NCBI GenBank assembly: GCA_002104985.1 | Contig: MCGO01000264.1 | Coordinates: forward strand, 1 to 45,763 | DNA length: 45,763 nt | Origin: Rhizoclosmatium globosum | Lineage: Eukaryota; Chytridiomycota; Chytridiomycetes; Chytridiales; Chytriomycetaceae | Direction: 5' to 3' | Part shown: piece by piece, positions 1 to 9,535 of the stretch | Numbering within the stretch: the stretch's first letter is position 1 | Layout of the letters: each line of letters opens with the position of its first letter | The notes under the pieces: generated by a model | Databases searched by the model: none | The model's input: only the letters and a program-made list of their open reading frames with translations | Told to the model about the DNA's origin: nothing | Made by a program: the position numbers and the translations under genes

Positions 1-28
1 ATTAGACAATCCAGTCCATGTGATTATG

Positions 29-410
29 TCAAGTTCTTGGAAGGTGGCGTTTTTTGAAAACGGCTGACATAATATGAAGCATGATCATTCTTTTCTTGAT
101 TCTCTGAGCTCTCATATATCTAACAAATAACGTTTGTCCTTGTTTATGGAAAGGTGTGACTTTGCTGACTAGTGAGCGAACCTTAATAATCTTGGATAGT
201 ATTTTAATAATAAAGAGATCTGCTGCGTCAATGGATGCCAGCCATTCCCTGATACTGGCCCGTGACGATGATTGTATGCAGTACACTGCAGGACTTGCCT
301 CGAGCCCATTGATGATTCCACGCTGAGGATGAAACGATGGAGATTCAATGTTAAGGCGCCACTCATTAAATCGTCCGGGGAAGGCCCTCTGCTCATTTTT
401 TCTTCATTGT
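29..410 (-). CDS. Unrecognised 3' gene fragment
   Basis: An open minus-strand frame of roughly 125 codons runs from about 410 down to a stop near 29. It encodes a basic polypeptide containing FNEWRLNIESPSFHPQ near its beginning and ending KKRHLPRT. No start codon or domain was recognised, and a second minus-strand frame (483-169) overlaps its beginning, so an intron or frame shift may lie around 300-400. It could be the last exon of a gene whose 5' part is not resolved, or a decayed copy. It lies next to the first small MTPE-family copy on the opposite strand. Confidence is low because length and composition are the only support. Confidence 0.25.
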
Positions 411-745
411 GTAACGTTTGATGACATATTAATTCTATTTCTTGGGCCTTCTTAGAAGGATTCCGAAAGACCTGTCTGGTCATTCTGTCTACAATCGCTT
501 GTCAAGGTTCTTCAAGCTTTGTTGGTGCGCCATATGGTTAGAATTGATAAGGTATTGTATCTCCCATCAATTTCTTCATTGTGATGGTGATATAACGTTC
601 CCGTTTGAGCCCGAGCAGAATACGCAAATTTACACGTGCTGTTAGTATATTTTGGGTTTTTGGATAAGGACATTACTTGATGTAAATCCAGCTGACGGGT
701 TTGTGCTGGTCTGTCTGCTATCATTCATCAGAATCCAAATTCTTA

Positions 746-960
746 ATGACTCCTGAGGCCTTTCTGAATGAAGTTCAACTGCTCTTTCCTCCGCGACAGT
801 ATATTGCTTATCCGAACAGAGGGATGGAGGAGGCTTACTCCGGTTTCAAGAGAAGTCTCGCGGACTATTTGTCGAGACATAACAAATGGGATTATCGGCA
901 AGGCGCATGTTTCTGAGAGCATTGAAGGCCTTTCAGAGAGGTCCTTCGGGATGTACCACT
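746..960 (+). pseudogene. MTPE small-protein family, copy A (frameshifted)
   Basis: The ATG at 746 opens MTPEAFLNEVQLLFP, the diagnostic start of the local small-protein family, followed by the FKRSLADYL helix. Around 880 the frame breaks. The family motif GLSARRMFLRALKAF then continues in another frame to about 960, where the starting frame has already stopped at 916. The other copies read through this point in one frame, so copy A is either a pseudogene or carries a one-base sequencing indel. The family's function is unknown. What is visible is a roughly 95-residue, lysine/arginine-rich, probably helical protein without signal peptide or membrane segment. Confidence 0.55.
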
Positions 961-1260
961 CTTTCATATAAGGTTCATATCAGTCTTTGCTCGGCGAAAG
1001 AATCACCCAATTAGTTAACAAGGAAGAAGCGCTGGCCGATTAATACATCGACAGCTTCGTCGTTCGCTCAAGGAGTGGAAAATGCATCGTTTTCGTTACC
1101 TATTTAATCTGCATCCGTCACAATAAAGTAATGACTTAAATCACCCAAACAGAGGCTCTTACAAATGGCTTATCTGGGAATGGCACAAGAACGCTCGCCT
1201 CCTTCATATTGTATTTTTGGAAATTGCAAACATTGTTTCCACTGGAAAACTTCAAGAAGA
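961..1260. other. Spacer upstream of ArfGAP gene
   Basis: No gene was recognised in these 300 bases. The sequence holds the tail of copy A and presumably the promoter of the ArfGAP gene. An AATAAAG at about 1122 may be the polyadenylation signal of copy A. Upstream ATGs at 1083 and 1165 open only short frames that do not extend the ArfGAP protein. Confidence 0.3.
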
Positions 1261-2507
1261 ATGTCATCAAAGCCATCAAAGAAAGAAGCCGAACGTAACG
1301 CGAAGCAGCTCGAATCTCTGCTTGAAGTACCCGAGAATCGGGTCTGTGCAGATTGCGGAGACAGTAGTAAGTAGTCTTTCGTCAAGTATTCCAGGGCACT
1401 GAAACCTCGCCAAGAGCCCAAATGGGCCTCTGCCAACATCGGAGTATTTCTCTGTATTCGCTGTGCCGGTCTCCACCGAAACCTCGGCCGAGAAATCAGT
1501 GTCATCAAGTCCGTTGCCTTGGATTCTTGGACAGCCTCCGAAGTCGAAACAATGACCCGATCGGAAACCGCAGAGCCAACGCGTTGTACTTGGCCACAGG
1601 ATCTGCACCAAAGCCGTCAGAGCGCGATATCGCAAAGTTTTACATGAACTCGGGAATGTTGGGACAAGGGGGTCCTCAGGTCAGCGACAAGGAGATGTAT
1701 CGATTTATCAAAGACAAATACAAGAAGGGATTGTATATGAAAGAGAAGGATCGTAGGGACTTGGAAGCGCGTCAGTCGGGAAGAGGTGGCCGTTCGGCGA
1801 GTGGAGGAAGTTCTAGTGGGGGTAATCGGCACCAACAGCAGCGGATGAACCTGTTACATTGAGCCAGATGATCATGTTACTTTCAGTGGACAACTGAAGA
1901 TTTTGCAGTCAAGTTGAGTGTTCTGTTATTCACTTTATGTGCAATTTATCTTTTTGTAGTGGGCTTTACGGATACAACCAAGAGTATCATCGCCTTAAAA
2001 CGATCAAAGGGAGGTATTGATGCAGCCATTGAGCGTCTCATCAACCTGCCAACGAACCAGCTCCTACGGTTCAACAACCATCGCAACCTGCTCCCCTCAT
2101 AACGAAGACCTATCGAAAACATTGCGGGATGCCTTAAACTTTTTGGATGGAATGGGATTCAAAAACCGAGACGACAATCTGGCGGCGCTGAAAAAGTCGA
2201 AAGGAGACGTGGATGCAGCTGTCAATATACTTGTTGAGTTGCAGAATTCGAAGCCGGCCCAGCAGTCGCAGCAGCCTCAATATCAACAACAACCGTCACA
2301 GACAAACTTTGGTTTGGATTTGTTGAGTTTGAACGAAGCCCCTCAACAGCAACCTGCCAGCGATCCCTTTAATGGCTTCTTTGGGGGACATTCCCAACTT
2401 CAACAGCAACAGCAGGTGGTGGCTCAACAACAGTATGGGCAGTTTCAGCAATTCCAACAGTTTCAGCAACCTCAGATTCCACAGCAGCAACAAGCTTGGA
2501 TGCAACC

Positions 2508-2551
<44 letters not shown>

Positions 2552-3282
2552 TCGCTCAACTGCAGTCGCAGCCACAGCAGCAGCTTCCCACTCAATTCAT
2601 TCCTCAACAGCAAGCTTCGAACGTAACTTCCGCCATTATGGCTCCGACTCAGTTTGCACCGCAGCCGCTCGCGTCGCAATCCTTCAACTCTCTCCCCTCT
2701 CAACCAAATGCCTTGAACTCGTTGGGACAACAGCCGCAACAAAACGCGTTTGGAATACAACAGCCCCAGCAACTCGCGAAACCAAATTACAACGTCGCCT
2801 ATACGCCATCATCCTCTGTTTTCAACAGACCCCAAAATCAACAGCAGCTTTCGCAAGGATTCTCCTCTCAACCCAAAAACGATCCGTTTGCAGCTCTTGT
2901 GAAGGACTCGCATATGATGCCGCAGCAACAAAGTGGATTCAGTCAACAGCCAGTCAGCCCACAGCTTCAACAGCAGCAGATTCCTCTTGGAATGTTGAGT
3001 CAACAGCGACAAGCGCAACTGTTGATGGGTCAACAATCGCAACAGCAACCCCAATTTTCGGCTTATTCCGTCGCGCCTCAGCAGGTTAATCAAAATTTCT
3101 TCGTGGCTTTGGTGTATCTCATATATTTTTTGTAGGCTGCAGTTCCGTTCGGTGGATTTGGACAAGTTCCACAGAATCAAGTCCCAAGAAACACTCAGCC
3201 GCAACAACCACAAATGAATCAGCAGCAGCAACAGCAATTTAATCCTCAGCAGCAGCAGCAATTTAGTGGATATCAGTTCTGA
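1261..3282 (+). CDS. ArfGAP-UBA-glutamine-rich protein (Gts1/Age2-like)
   Basis: This is a predicted GTPase-activating protein for Arf-family GTPases, expected to act in vesicle traffic. The chosen ATG at 1261 gives [13 protein letters not shown] followed by the ArfGAP zinc finger (CADCGD, then [12 protein letters not shown] after a 48-nt intron at 1367-1414). A shifted frame near 1550 continues the domain as [14 protein letters not shown]-like segment ([17 protein letters not shown]) begins where an intron ending near 1957 joins A to TG to restore ATG. A second UBA ([10 protein letters not shown] to AAVNILVEL) covers about 2130-2240. The rest is a long Q-rich tail, including an uninterrupted CAA run, a 51-nt intron (3085-3135) and a terminal SGYQF. 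Architecture resembles yeast Gts1. At least two one-base frame discontinuities (about 1550 and 2045) must be sequencing errors or mutations. Decayed copies of its tail lie downstream. Confidence 0.85.
2509..2551 (+). repeat. CAA trinucleotide run (polyglutamine)
   Basis: A near-perfect CAA microsatellite of about 14 units encodes the longest polyglutamine run of the ArfGAP protein. It is likely length-polymorphic. The opposite strand shows leucine-rich and valine-rich open frames that are only its shadow. Confidence 0.85.
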
Positions 3283-3664
3283 CATGAATAAAATTGGATA
3301 TTAACCTTGCTTTCAAGAAGTGACATTCATAAAACAACATCAGCACAACCTCGGCCATAGGAACGCTATTCTATTTTGCAACAAATCACCGCACCAAAAT
3401 TACACCAGACTCTTACTCCATGAAAAGGATTTCAAAGTAAACGTACTAAGGAGTTTTTTTTTTGATTTTTCAGTCGAGTAAGAAGTTATTGTTACACTCT
3501 TACAGCAACGCCAATATGAAATTACCATGAGTTTCATGTTATAACGAGGAACCTTATATCACTACAATGGGCCAAGAAAATGGTGATCTAGATCTCGAGC
3601 CCCATTATCACAGTGGCCAAATAAACAAAATAATCAACTTGCTAAACGGTGACTACCTCCATTC
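3283..3664. other. Intergenic spacer with shared upstream block
   Basis: No coding potential was recognised. The spacer begins with the ArfGAP 3' UTR (ATGAATAAAATTGG just after the stop, a likely polyadenylation signal). At 3550-3570 it carries the block ACCTTATATCACTA, which recurs at about 6220, 95 bp before copy C, and in diverged form at about 6960 before copy D. This block is therefore a shared upstream element of the small-gene family or the edge of the duplicated unit. Confidence 0.5.
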
Positions 3665-3949
3665 ATGACACCTGAGTCCTTTTTACTTGAGGTCAAATAT
3701 CTCCTTCCTTCAACGCCTAAGGAAACATCACCTCAACCTTCGGCACCGCATCAACCTTCAACGCGTCTTTTGGAGCAAGCGTTCAATCGTTTCAAGGATA
3801 GTTTGAGACAATACCTAAAAGTCAAAAAGATGAGTTGCTTAAGTGCAAGGAAGCACTTTCAACGAGTGTCGAAACATTTTTGTCTTCCTCGTTTGTCTGT
3901 CGTAGTCACGCTGGAGAAGGAGGAAGGGGATCCAAACGAAAAACGATAA
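3665..3949 (+). CDS. MTPE small-protein family, copy B
   Basis: An intact 94-residue ORF. It starts MTPESFLLEVKYLLP, has a proline/serine spacer, and then the core LEQAFNRFKDSLRQYL and MSCLSARKHFQRVSK. The predicted protein is basic and helical, with no signal peptide, membrane span or known domain. The core helices with conserved F, L and R/K positions are shared by all five copies, and the N-terminal MTP(E/D) is nearly invariant, so this ATG is the natural start. It lies about 380 bp downstream of the ArfGAP stop codon on the same strand, and a copy of that ArfGAP 3' end follows it. Function is unknown. An ATAATAAAG near 3978 could be its polyadenylation signal. Confidence 0.6.
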   Translation: MTPESFLLEVKYLLPSTPKETSPQPSAPHQPSTRLLEQAFNRFKDSLRQYLKVKKMSCLSARKHFQRVSKHFCLPRLSVVVTLEKEEGDPNEKR

Positions 3950-4194
3950 GGATATATTATGATGATGGACAGTCCTTGATAATAAAGTTTTTGCATTCTG
4001 TTGTGCCGATATGTTGATAGCATCTCGTTTACTAACAACCTGCTGACAAAGCTTGGAACTGCAGAAAAAAGTTTCTGAATAATGCCTATGATTCTAAATG
4101 AATCATATTTATTTTAGATGTCATAAAATCAAAGATTACTCATCTGGCTCCACATCTGAAACCAATCTGTGAGTTCAAGAACAAGCATAATTAA

Positions 4195-4795
4195 AGACAG
4201 ACGCATTTCAACAATTTCAACAGTTTCAGCAGCCTTGGACTTTACTTCAGCTGCAACAAAAAGGTTGGATGCAACCACAGTCACAGCCGCAGTAGCACTT
4301 TCCCAATCCAATCATTCCTCAACAACAAGCGTCGAACGTAACTTCCGCCATCATGGCTCCGACTCAGTGTTGTACACAGCCGCACGCGTCGCAATCCTTC
4401 AGTGCTCTTCCCTCTCAATTGAAATACAGCAACCGCCAACAATTACGACAACTCGCGAAATTGAATTACAAGGTTGCCTGTGCGCTGCCATCCTTCTTTT
4501 CCTACAGACCCCAAGTTAGGAACAGCAGTTTCTCAAATCAACAACCATTTGTTGTAGATTTTGTAAAGGACTCGCATATTATGCAATTACTTCATAGATA
4601 GTTTGGCCATCCCTTTTCCGTTGCACCTCGGCAGGTTTGTCCAAGCTGTGTGATACTTTGAAAAAATAAGTTTCTTCTTCAGACGATAATTCCATTCGGC
4701 GGATTTGTACAAGCTCCACAGAATCAAGTGCCGCGAATTGTCTCCATGAATCACAGCATCACTTTAAGCCACAACAGCAACAATATTCGTGAATT
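4195..4795 (+). pseudogene. Decayed duplicate of the ArfGAP Q-rich 3' end
   Basis: This stretch is recognisably related to 2436-3280. The CAATTTCAACAGTTTCAGCA block, the GGATGCAACCACA block, the segment encoding [12 protein letters not shown] and the CAGAATCAAGT segment all recur in the same order. The last intron is even retained (CGGCAG/GT at about 4634, acceptor near 4681), but frame shifts and stops break it, and the ArfGAP and UBA domains are absent. It represents a partial tandem duplication of the ArfGAP gene tail, probably copied together with the adjacent small gene. Confidence 0.8.
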
Positions 4796-6000
4796 TCAGC
4801 TTTCATATATATATTTCGATTGTGCCGTTGTACTGATTTAAATAATGAATGATGCTCCGATGTACTGATTTAAATAAGGTTTGAAGATGCTCAAAGGAGT
4901 TATTATTCGCATGTTAGTCTTAAGGCGTGTCATCCATTCAAAAAGCAGAATTGAACGAACAATTCCCTACTTAATATCTTGAGATAAGCAATATCAGCAA
5001 AGATGTTTGCATAGGGCTGAAGAATGGCCATTTATCGATCATCGAATAATTAAAATAAAACATTTGTGGACTAAATTTTTTGTAAAGGATCCGTTGAGTG
5101 AAAAAAAGGACCAAAGACCAGATGACATCAAAGCCTTTCGAGGCCTTCTCACATCTATTCGTGCCACTCATGTATGGGCGGCGGAAGGGTCAAAATGTCT
5201 ACCAAAAATTCGAACTAAATCAAAAATTCCAATTGAAACTTTTCTGATTCCACTTGTTCAGTGTTTGCGTTCCGCATCAGAAATCGAAAATTGAATGAAA
5301 CATGTTACCTGTCTCGCTCATAAATAGTCTTGCTTGCCTGCATCGGGTTTTTCTAGAAATAGGCTTGGGATTTACGACCTTAGCCGCGAGATCCAAGGAG
5401 AGGTTAATGACTGTGACACTTTTGTTTTGATTTGTGTCTTTAGTTTCCACATTAACCATGCCGACCAATTAACAGCCAGGTACTTAGTTGATGGTGATAA
5501 GGGTAAATAAAGGAGTTTATTGCGTTCAATTCATTGGCGGCAGCGCCTGCAGTAAGTCCCGAAGCTGACAATAGTACAGCTAACTCAACAACACCAGAGC
5601 CTTATCATCACCCCTTTGCGTCTTATCTCCAAAGATATCTATAAACCCTGTTGTAACTGATTTGTATTAATAGGTTTATTAATGATTTTTCTGCTCATGT
5701 GGAACTGATATCTCGACTGGATTAATTTTTGTTAGTGTGGAATTTGATGAACCGAACCGGGACTATCAAAATACAAAGATAAACCGACTATTTGATAAAG
5801 GAAACCTGATTTTTACTCGAATGTGTACTTTTTGACCCTTCCGCCACCGATAGCTACAGGCCCAACTCCATCATGGGTCGACAATGAACAACGACATAAG
5901 TTCTCGGCAAATTCTATTGCACGTCAGAAGGATTTGTCAAAACTTAAAGATAATTGGAGCAACTAAAGTTGATATGCTTTCCTTATGCTGTCACTCCCTT
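4796..6000. other. Long spacer without recognised gene
   Basis: No supported gene is visible. A 95-codon plus-strand ORF (5007-5294; contains HLWTKFFVKDPLSEKKDQ) and a short minus-strand ORF (5468-5277) are present but resemble nothing recognised. The 16-mer GTACTGATTTAAATAA occurs twice about 31 bp apart (4830 and 4861), a small local duplication. The sequence is AT-rich and appears to be decayed duplicated material between two small-gene units. Confidence 0.3.
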
Positions 6001-6130
6001 CGTGAAGTTCCACAATTGTAAGGCTTTCAACCGCAACAGCCAACAGCAGTAACTTCAGTTACTCCTTGACAGCCACGGTTCAACGATCATCACTTCTGAT
6101 ATGAATAAAATAGCGCTGATTTAAAAAAGC
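6000..6130 (+). pseudogene. Second remnant of the ArfGAP 3' terminus
   Basis: Only the last part of the ArfGAP gene is recognisable: GTGAAGTTCCACAATTGTAAG, a Q-rich stretch, and ATCACTTCTGATATGAATAAAAT, which matches the stop codon and 3' UTR at 3272-3295. It is followed, as in the first unit, by the ACCTTATATCACTA block and a small MTPD gene. This shows that the ArfGAP tail plus small gene form a repeated unit. Confidence 0.6.
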
Positions 6131-6314
6131 ACTCTGGATTCCATGAAGCTTTTAATACCAAACTTGGCAAAAGAAAAGTTCGGTAGAATTAGCAGAGCCA
6201 AGATTTATAATAGAAAACCTTATATCACTATAGCGGGCCAAAGGAAATGGCAATTTTCCGGAAGAATCAATCACAAGCGTACAAAATACAAAGCAAAAGC
6301 CGAAACCACCCCCA

Positions 6315-6604
6315 ATGACACCTGATACCTTTCTACTTGAGCTCCGGTCCCTCTTCCCTGCAGCGCCTATCAAAAAATCGTGCCAGCCTTCTACCAGACC
6401 CTGGAGCAGGCGTTCAATCGATTCAAGCACAGTTTGAGACAACATCTTGGCTCTAAGCAAATGAGAGGGTTACAAGCGAGAAAACTCTTTCAAGACACAA
6501 ATAAGAGTTTTCTTCGGATGCAGACGACTGTCGTTGTTCAGTCTGGTATAAGTCATCAAGATCAGAAGAACGACAGGCCTACAAACGAAATATGTACGAC
6601 GTAA
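6315..6604 (+). pseudogene. MTPE small-protein family, copy C (frameshifted)
   Basis: The ATG at 6315 gives MTPDTFLLELRSLFPAAP. The frame is lost around 6400, after which the family core continues in another frame as LEQAFNRFKHSLRQHL, MRGLQARKLFQ and MQTTVVVQSG up to the stop at 6604. A single-base change near the ACCAGACCC sequence would explain it. It is closest in sequence to copy B (shared LEQAFNRFK), consistent with the two having been duplicated together with the ArfGAP tail. Confidence 0.55.
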
Positions 6605-7069
6605 TACGACGTAATAATGCATGCTCTTCATGTTATATTTATCAAATATGTAAGAAAAACTTGGGAATGGTATTAGTGGCGTCGCTGACTAATTGCTTAG
6701 GGTCTGGTTCGTGGCATATCATTTCTTGATATTCTTTGCTGGAATTGACGAGTCTTTCGAGAATAAAAATGTTTCAATATAACACTGGGTGAGTGGTCGT
6801 TAAGAATTTACAATGCTTACTAATCGGCATGAGGCCGGTTCCTGTTTTTAGGATTGTTGAAGGGGTCAAGGAAGAGATTCTGAATGTAAAGAAGCCGTCA
6901 CTTTTTCAAGACAGTAGCAAACATCCAACCATCGGGAACCACCATTTTTTAATTATGAGCCTAATATCACTATGATGAGGTGAAGCAATTAGGTGATTTG
7001 GTGATGGGTGACAAAAGGCCAGACCAGTAAAAAACTCTTTTGTCTGACCTCGGATTGCCTGACCAAAAG
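6605..7069. other. Spacer between small-gene copies C and D
   Basis: No gene was recognised. A GTGGCGTCGCTGACTAAT segment at about 6678 recurs in related form after copy D (about 7436) and copy E (about 17856), so the copies share downstream flanks as well as coding sequence. The diverged block CCTAATATCACTATGATG at 6960 precedes copy D. Confidence 0.4.
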
Positions 7070-7396
7070 ATGACACCAGACACATTTCTACGTGAGGTTC
7101 AATCGCTCTTCCCTTGCAAACATATAGAGATGGCAGATCAAGCATCTTCGCGCCGTCTGGCGCAGGCGTTTTGTCAATTCAAGTCTGGGTTGAGATGTCA
7201 CCTTGCCTTAAAACGAATGCGTGGCTTATGTGCGAGGAGATACTTCAAGAGAGCATCTAGGCTGTTTCTTGATGATTACATGATTGTCATTACAAAGCCG
7301 TGGTTGGGATTTAAGTGTCAGTCTGAGGAGGGTTGGGATTCAAAAGAAACAAGAGTCTTTAATAATTATGGTTTAATCGTATTTTGTCAAAGTTAA
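7070..7396 (+). CDS. MTPE small-protein family, copy D
   Basis: An intact 108-residue ORF starting MTPDTFLREVQSLFP, with the core LAQAFCQFKSGLRCHL, MRGLCARRYFKRASRLFL and a C-terminal KPWLGFKCQSEEGWD. That C-terminal tail is clearly shared with copy E (RPCFGFECPSKGWD), so D and E are a closer pair than B and C. No known domain was recognised. An AATAAAT shortly after the stop codon (about 7397) is a plausible polyadenylation signal. It is the last copy before the Helitron-like element begins. Confidence 0.65.
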   Translation: MTPDTFLREVQSLFPCKHIEMADQASSRRLAQAFCQFKSGLRCHLALKRMRGLCARRYFKRASRLFLDDYMIVITKPWLGFKCQSEEGWDSKETRVFNNYGLIVFCQS

Positions 7397-7823
7397 TAAA
7401 TGTATTTCCCTGTGATGTTATTTGTGATTGTTCAGTGGCGGCGACGCTGACCGTAATTCGCTGTCTGCCAATGTGACACTGGGCCACGCGACAGAAAGTG
7501 TGTCATTACAGCTCGCCCAAAGAGTCTCAAAAAATCAAACTCGGCGTTCTTTGTGGACTCATGGGAGAGTTAATTGAAGGCAGAAAGGGAAGTTGAGCCA
7601 TATGGCCGGAATTCACGATATAAGAACCCGTATACCTAGTATTTCACTAATCTATCCCAAATCTTACTAAAAGGCCTCGATTTTTTAGGTTCACGAATGG
7701 GCGCGTGCCCTTTTTTGTGAGACGACGGCACATGGAGATCGTATCCAGACACAACCAAAAAACACAATATCTCTCATCTCATCCGACCCTGACAGACTGA
7801 GGTGCGTCGTGCCTCCGCTAGGA
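7397..7823. other. Spacer left of the Helitron-like element
   Basis: No gene was recognised. It starts with the copy D 3' flank and ends at the putative left end of the element. The original upstream region of copy E may lie here if the element inserted immediately before copy E. Confidence 0.35.
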
Positions 7824-7836
7824 CCTTTTTAGCCTG
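7824..7836 (+). repeat. Putative left terminal inverted repeat
   Basis: CCTTTTTAGCCTG here is the exact reverse complement of CAGGCTAAAAAGG at 17445-17457 and 17464-17476. It lies 76 bp beyond the stop codon of the leftmost element gene. Confidence 0.45.
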
Positions 7837-7911
7837 GAAACAGATTTCATTTATTGGTGTAGTATGTGGTGAACAATGAAAAAGATACTTCCAGCAAACA
7901 TAATGATATTA

Positions 7912-9112
7912 TTAGCTATCCACAGCAGAGATCAAGTGAAAATCATCATGAGGAGTGGAGTCGGCATAGATTGAGTGCTTACTGACGTACTTTTGAATGT
8001 ACTTTAACGCATCATCAAGAGTGGGTAATTGCAGTGATAATTGATATTGGGTTTCCAATGTCAAACTTTTATTGGAATTCAGTAAATGGAAAAGATATGA
8101 AATATAGAGGATTACCAATTATTCTCAGCAACCTCAGTTGCAGCAGTAACAGAGCCGAAAGAGATCATGTTTGGAAGATTTGGCGTAGCACGTTTGAAGA
8201 CAGCAATCCAAGCAGGGACTAAAGAGAAGGGCCAAACAGTGGAGTCCTTCTTCTTTTCGATCTTGATCATGCAGGAAACCAAGACGAAGTCACCAGGGTG
8301 CAAGACAGCAGTATCACCTTGCAATGGATTTCCAAGCTCCTTAAGATTAAAGGATTCGGTAGCATCGTACAGCGGGATCACAAATTTTCCTTCAGCATTC
8401 GTGGAGAAAGGAATGTTTTCTGGGAGACTAGTTCTCTGGCGTTTGGTAGGGGTGAAACGGTCAACACGAGGTGGAGCAAAGTCGGACTTGATACGCGAGA
8501 ATTGAATGTATTTATCGCCATTGTTAACCCCAAAACAGTAGTCTTTCGCAAAAAGCTTTGCGGATTTGTTCTTGGTGTGGGTTTCCCCAAGGTACTGGAA
8601 GAATTCTCTGACTTGTCTTACAGGAGTGCAACTGAAACCAAGAAGGGACGCGACATCAAAGTTAGCATTTGGGTTAGGAGGAGCAAACGTTAAATCCGTA
8701 AAGTTTGCAACCTTGACCATCATAGCATGCAGGGATGGAGTCGCGACTCTTTCTTTTGTCAAGCGGTTTAAATAATAACCATCTAAAAATCGATTAAGAA
8801 ATCGAATATGTAACAAATATTGGAAAAATTCATACATCCATTAAGACCAAAGTATTCCATGCCATAAAATTTTGGATTGCGCAGAGGATCATTAAGGCCA
8901 ACAGCGTTGTCAGGGACACCTGAGACTACAGAGAACTTGTTGAAAACCTCAACCAAGTTATCGGGAATTTCGGTAAGTTGGACATGGTCAGGCATAAGGT
9001 AGTCCTCGGGATGGTTTGGAGCTGCGTCACTTGTGTCGACCCAGCCGGAAAAGTCGTTGCCACAGGAGGAAGAAGATCCAGAGTTGGATGGGGAGCTCAA
9101 GGAGGGATTCAA
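7912..9112 (-). CDS. Element-linked protein of unknown function (365 aa, 3 exons)
   Basis: Spliced exons 9112-8836, 8782-8116 and 8065-7912 join cleanly in frame to give 365 residues from the MNPSLSSPSNSG start. The introns are 53 and 50 nt. The N-terminus is serine-rich. The middle contains HPGDFVLVSCMIKI, which superficially suggests an OB-fold or single-stranded-DNA-binding type strand, and a KRQR basic patch. This domain guess is weak. Intron 1 contains a TCCAATA-N9-TATTCGA hairpin, and the 3' splice site of intron 2 sits within another TTCCAATG...TATTGGAA palindrome. This is the same motif that marks the Rep-helicase introns, which is the main argument that this gene belongs to the element. 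It is transcribed divergently from ORF1 across a 420-bp spacer. Confidence 0.65.
8053..8077. repeat. CCAAT palindrome copy 1
   Basis: TTCCAATG-N9-TATTGGAA, 25 nt, one mismatch between arms. It overlaps the 3' splice junction of intron 2 of the minus-strand gene. Confidence 0.7.
8802..8824. repeat. CCAAT palindrome copy 2
   Basis: On the minus strand it reads TCCAATA-N9-TATTCGA, inside the 53-nt first intron of the minus-strand gene. Its loop TTTGTTACA resembles the loop ATTGACACA of copy 7. Confidence 0.7.
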
Positions 9113-9535
9113 TCATTTCTGAAGAAGATTTTGTGAGAGAAAGTGAAAGGGATGCGTCTTTTAAGGAAATTGGAGCACAGTTCATTAAAAAATGATGAAA
9201 ATCTAAAAAGAAAAAATGGCAAGCGAAGAAGAATATTCAATCATTAATTCAAAATCCAATAAAGAAATTATGAATGAAAAAAAAAAAAAAATACAAAATT
9301 TACCGCATGAGTCTGCTTACAATCAAGGGGAAGAAATACGAGATGAGTGGCAAGAGCCAAGCACGTAAACAAAAACAGGAATACACAATATGCACAATGT
9401 GTAGACAGGAAGGAAACGGGAGAAAAATGCATAAGAAATGAAAGGAAGGGAATAAAATATCGTTATCACAACAAATTGAGTCGAGCAATTAGGGTTATGG
9501 TCCACAAGAACGATCCTTGCAAAAACTTCCCTTGA
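9113..9535. promoter_or_regulatory. Divergent intergenic region of the Helitron-like element
   Basis: A 423-bp AT-rich spacer separates the divergent start codons at 9112 (minus) and 9536 (plus). It contains a 14-base A tract at about 9277. No gene and no palindrome copy were seen. By position it should hold the promoters of both flanking genes. Confidence 0.4.

Noticed and set aside
2296..2772. Long leucine-rich open frame on the minus strand
   Set aside because: It is the complement of the CAA/CAG glutamine-rich ArfGAP tail; such repeats keep several frames open.
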